NCBI GenBank assembly: GCA_019055375.1
Contig: JAHQIW010000642.1
Coordinates: 62,001 to 126,000, forward strand
Direction: 5' to 3'
DNA from: Parelaphostrongylus tenuis
Taxonomy: Eukaryota; Nematoda; Chromadorea; Rhabditida; Metastrongylidae
DNA: 64,000 nt
The first letter of the stretch is position 1. Each line of letters begins with the position of its first letter. The notes under the pieces were generated by a model, which was not told the origin of the DNA, made no database searches, and was given only the letters and a program-made list of their open reading frames with translations. Position numbers and translations under genes: made by a program. Positions 60,061 through 64,000 of this stretch are shown here, piece by piece.

Positions 60061-62270
60061 TTTTTCCGCCAATGTCTGTATGTGCAATATCGTGTTGTTT
60101 TTATCTTCAAACAACAGTTTCGCTTTCTTCTTGCATGATTACCATCGTTAATATTATTTTCAACTTAACTAGCTTGTATGTTGTAAGATTTTCTTCTCCA
60201 CAAATTTGTATTTTCAGGTCTCAGCTGATAAGCTGGATCTCTATTCACTATGATCTTGTCTATTGTGACAGATGGTTGGAGGAGATAAACTGGAGTCGGT
60301 GGGTGAGAATATGTAAAATCAAAAGAGTTTCAAATGTCGTGCTGCAATAATCTTACAAATTATAGGACAGGGGAATTCCAGGGTGATGAAGAAACGACGA
60401 ATAAAAGTTTGGGGTCCGGCAACTATTCGACTTCGAATTAGAAATGCGTCTTTTCAGTCAGTCGACGCTTTCGTGGGGCTCTCCTCAGAACCATTCTCGC
60501 TGCCTGAATTCTATTCTAGTTATAATCTTCAGTTCTGCAATGTAGAAGCAAGTTTACTGCTTATGCCATTTCTCTTTTACAAAGTAACATCGTTAACATA
60601 TGTATTAGAGCGGAAAGCGAAACGGTTAGCGACTTACGCAATATTCAGAAGTAGTCACCTTTTAGAGCTTCCTCGGGACAACTAAACTTATCGACTATTC
60701 GATGTTGGCGATTTGACAACGAGATCACTTATAAAAATGCACCTCGACACTACCTAAATGGGTGAGACCGTGCGATCATTCAGAAAAGTTAATCCGAGAC
60801 TCAAGGAAGTGATGAGAGGTCCTCAAAATCCAGCAAAACTGTGTAAAAGATAGTGCAATAGAGGTCGCATAGTGGCTAACGTTTCGGCGGTCTTGCCTTC
60901 TCACGGCTTGTCAGATATATGATGCTGGTACTTCTTGAAGCAAATCCCAGACCAACTCCCGATTAATTTCGGCACTGATTGAATAACTCCATGACTTTCT
61001 TTTGTCACCAAACACGAGGCAGTTACTACACGTTTGTTCTGTACTATCTGTACTTGTACTTTTAGGCCCTCAAGAAGGCCACTGACGTGACCAGACCCTA
61101 AACTCCCTTCGATTCAGCAGTCCTCCCGGCGCTCGTACAAAGGTGGGCTGGTACTAGAACCATAAAATAAAGGCTTTGTACCACCACAGGGTGAAACTTG
61201 AAAGTCAATCGTTACTCATTGCGTTTAGCTGGCTTGTGCAGCTCAGATCTTTGCAAACTAATGTATCTTTTGATATAGTTGTATATGCGTTGATACAAAA
61301 AACACGGTTGCAATATAATAAGGAGAACAGATACAGTTGGACAAAAAGAATAGTGGACTGAACGTTAAAAGAAAGCAAGCGCTTCTTGAAAGACCACACA
61401 AACGTTGAACGAACGTTCTCGTGGACAACTCCGACCATCTGCGGATGTATTTGCAGATGGCAACAATTTCAAAATTATGGAGTGATCCTTACTTGTGTCA
61501 CCATCTCACAGAGAGATCATCATCACGAACGACGATTGCTCGAGAGAGCGATGGGTAGAATTTATACTGGGGCCTCACAGCACTTATAAAGAAGAACGAT
61601 TCGAAAATTTTGGCTTGTTTGTAAACACCTTTTTGTAAACTAGCTCAAATGGAGCAATTACATTTTGTTATAGGAGTAACTAGTGATAATCAAGTGAGCC
61701 ATAGTCACACAACATCTCTATCAAAAATGCTGCAGAAAATTGTTTAGTTCATTCTCTAGCATTTTTTGCGCATCATTTCTCGCATTCAACATTTTGTTCT
61801 CCACTCGATAGTTTTGCTATTGTTTATTCATGCACATGTTCATGTTGTGAATTAATAAATATTTGCTTGATTGCTGCTAATGTTATTCACTGTTATTGCA
61901 GCGGCAATCTAATGGTTGTGTTTCTTCGACTTCTTCCCCAGGGCTGGACTTGCGTCGTATCAAAATAATGAATGCAGAGTATTGCGAACTTGAATATCGA
62001 TTAGATATCAGCGCTATGGTGAGACGCCATCCAGATTCTTCAGTGGAGCAAAATGACCGGCAAAGAATAAACGCACTTTCGCCAATGTCTCCGGAAATGG
62101 TGGATTGCGGTTTTCATTTCCATCCGACTCCAAGGTTTGGCGCATCACTCATCATTGACGAGAAATACGAATACTTTTGCTGCTACAACGAGTCAGCAAG
62201 GCCTTTTTTAATTATTAACTTGATCCTTGCAGTCTCTGAGATCAATAATATGGATTGACAACGGAAATTT
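60061..62270 (+). other. Weak open frames, no recognised gene
   Basis: Frames at 60072-60350, 60383-60685 and 61896-62258 (all plus) are the longest. The last follows ATTGCAG and is 120 residues long (motifs GLDLRRIKIMNAEYC and PEMVDCGFHFHPTPRFG). Its protein-like composition makes an exon conceivable, but I recognise no family. Part of its start (GGGCTGGACTTGCGTCGTATC) resembles 40425-40445, suggesting a repeat. Confidence 0.25.
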
Positions 62271-62279
62271 TGCAAGAGA

Positions 62280-62800
62280 TGAGAAAGAAAAGTTTGTTCT
62301 AAAGTGACTAAACCTATCAAATAGTTTGCAGCATCAAGTAAGGCTCAAAACCGAGTAACCCAGGCATGCTGGTCTCGTAACCTCTCTATACAGCCATCAC
62401 ACCCACAGAAGGAGTGCCCGTGAAAACAAGTTCTGATTGTATACACAAAAAGAGATTTGAAGGAAGTTTATGAGACTTTGCACAGCAATTAACCACTTCG
62501 TGAGGCGACAAAATCGTACTTCCTGAAAAGAGTCTTGAGGAATTATCGCTTTGTTGAAAGATAATTCCAGCGACAGAACGATGTTGTTTACCTTACCCTT
62601 CACTTTTACCGAAGTAAGCACAGCTATAGAGTAATTCTCAAGCCAACCGGTCTTAAAAACTTGTTAGCACAGAGTGCAAAACATTATCGACAATCTTTGA
62701 TATGAGCTCGTTCGAGCCTGTTTGCATGATCGGATATAACCAATGCGAGATTGTTAACTATGACTTGAATTGCTTAGAATATAGAGATTGCATAGTCAGT
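62280..62800 (+). repeat. Diverged copy of the unit end module
   Basis: A CAGCCATCACACCCACAGAAGGAGTGCCCGTGAAAAC block and a TATGAGCTCGTTCGAGCCTGTTTGCATGAT block match 56320-56360 and 56935-56970 in order. Confidence 0.5.
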
Positions 62801-62911
62801 TGAACACTCCACAACTTTTCCAGAAAATCCCGAGATCATTCAGATTTCACAGGATGCTAGTTCCTCATTCATTAACAGAAATCTATGAATCTTAATCTGA
62901 ATCTGAATCTA

Positions 62912-63032
62912 TCGACAGACGACGGGTTCTGCCCGGCTGATGAGTCTGTAAGGACGAAACACGTGTCTCGGGGTGTACAAGAGCTCTTACCAGAGCACAT
63001 GACATGTTGGCTCAAATAATAATAAAAGGAAC
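62912..63032 (+). mobile_element. Truncated hammerhead element, copy 3
   Basis: Nearly identical to 15626-15742 of element 2, with only a handful of base differences over about 117 bases, but without the inverted partner and lacking the 5' part. It starts at ATCGACAGACGAC and ends near CAAATAATAATAAAAGGA. Its flanks are a GAATCT-repeat stretch on the left and unit-like sequence on the right. No clear target-site duplication was found. Confidence 0.8.
62931..62973 (+). ncRNA. Hammerhead ribozyme, copy 3
   Basis: GCCCGG, CTGATGA, stem II GTC / TGTAAG / GAC, GAAA, ACACGTGT, C (cut after 62967), TCGGGG. The core is intact. The outermost stem I pair is lost because of a C-to-G change at 62973, leaving five pairs. 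Confidence 0.9.
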
Positions 63033-63039
63033 TAGGCAA

Positions 63040-63880
63040 TTGTCGACGCACTCGTCGAGCGGAAGCCCGTGGTCAGCTCACAATTAGGCGCTATTTATAG
63101 AAGTCCGTAGTCGACATAAAATTAGGCGTCATGTTTATTACGGTACTCGCCGAGGAATTCAGACTCGGTCGGTATGCCCTGGGGCAGGTCGGTGGTTTCA
63201 CGACTTTGTCCTCCTGTAATTTTAGACTTGAATAAAAAAAGTCTTTTTTTTCTATCCGGTTTTTTCTTTTATCGTTAACTATTTACATTTGTATTAGTAC
63301 TAAGCCCTTGGTGCTTTTTAGTATGGCATTAGTTTTTGAGCGTTCGATTAATTTCTAAAAAATGTAATGGAAGGTTTTGAACAGAAAAAGAAACCAATTC
63401 TCCATTGCCTGTCTGATAACGGAAGAGAGCCCCAGAGTTTTTTTCCGGAATATTGGGATTGCGAAAAATTTCTCGGACGTTTTTGTTTTTCTCTATTATC
63501 TTTCGTGCATCTAAGTTTTTGCTTTTACTATCGTTTAGAGCAGCTTCTTGCTGTCATTTTGATATATAACAGTTATATATTCTTTTGCAAGATGGAGTTG
63601 TCCCGAGAGCAAAACGATCGTTGATGCTGCACGGCTACTGTTCGGGTACAAGTGCTGCTTTGGTACGCAACGATAGTCGTCTGGCATCAATAGTCGTTTT
63701 TGCCTTCGGGGCAATTCCATCTTGTAAAAATTTATCGGTGTTATGTACTAAAAGAAGAGCGCATATGGCGCAGTGGTTAGAGGTGCTATGCGTCGCACAT
63801 GAGGTTAATGGTTCAATCTTGCGCTCATGGCTCTCCAAGCCATCCATCTCTCCGGGCTTGGTAAAGTTAAGTAAAGACAA
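63040..63880 (+). repeat. Truncated unit fragment with one tRNA-like foldback arm
   Basis: 63040-63240 matches 9430-9620 (AATTAGGCG, AGAAGTCCGTAGT, GGTCGGTGGTTTCAC blocks). 63540-63730 resembles 10370-10480, and 63760-63845 is a single tRNA-like arm (GGCGCAGTGGTTAGAGGTGC). From about 63885 the sequence switches to the foldback left flank of the unit start (compare 44285-44400) and runs out of the window. Confidence 0.6.
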
Positions 63881-64000
63881 GAAGTTTGGATCTATATGTC
63901 GACTTCTTTAAGTTCGTTCACACATGATCAGACATGTTTTTTGTTTGATTGGGCCGACAGTACCATGTTAATAAAGAACTCATTTCTTGGCTAACCCTTC

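Noticed and set aside
1..64000. CRISPR arrays, rRNA genes, spliced-leader RNA genes
   Set aside because: No regularly spaced short repeats, no rRNA-like conserved blocks, and no spliced-leader-type TTACCCAAG sequence were seen on reading the window.

Overview
This window looks like a repeat-dense, largely non-coding stretch of a nematode nuclear genome, probably a strongylid or hookworm-like parasite. The grounds are AT-rich DNA, small exons with TTTTAG/TTGCAG acceptors and AG|GT donors, an RTE-type non-LTR reverse transcriptase remnant, and the decayed exons of a mitochondrial NAD-isocitrate dehydrogenase gamma subunit gene. No intact protein-coding gene is evident. The species assignment is inference.

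Layout. 1-6280: AT-rich DNA with inverted copies of repeats found later (2640-3010, 3600-4330) and one membrane-protein-like reading frame broken by stops (5176-5541). 6285-26600: repeat unit A. 26640-33680: unit B, a partial copy of the same unit. 33690-35700: no gene seen. 35712-38939 (minus strand): five well-conserved exons of the idhg-type gene plus several lesions, with foldback repeats in its introns and upstream. 40590-44220: diverged copies of the end of the unit. 44230-58980: unit C, the least interrupted copy, about 14.7 kb. 58985-60060: start of a further copy, D. 60060-64000: mosaic of weak open frames and truncated unit fragments.

The most interesting content is a family of small elements carrying hammerhead self-cleaving ribozymes. 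Four complete 43-nt hammerhead folds lie in two palindromic insertions inside unit A (11916-12589 and 15256-15795), a fifth lies in a fragment at 62912-63032, and a 3' half-motif sits at 12364-12382. Both insertions have 11-bp target-site duplications, and the orthologous sites in units B and C are empty. The first contains a head-to-tail partial dimer with a period of exactly 326 bp. The two subfamilies differ in stem II sequence but keep the pairing. This resembles non-autonomous, circular-RNA-type retroelements (retrozymes), here in an inverted arrangement.

The units also carry older foldback elements with tRNA-like (A box/B box) ends, degenerate tRNA-like segments, and a foldback family with an outward-facing terminal motif that recalls a hammerhead core but lacks stem II. 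Insertions private to one unit (RTE and hammerhead elements in A, a tRNA-like element in C) show that the units duplicated first and were invaded later.
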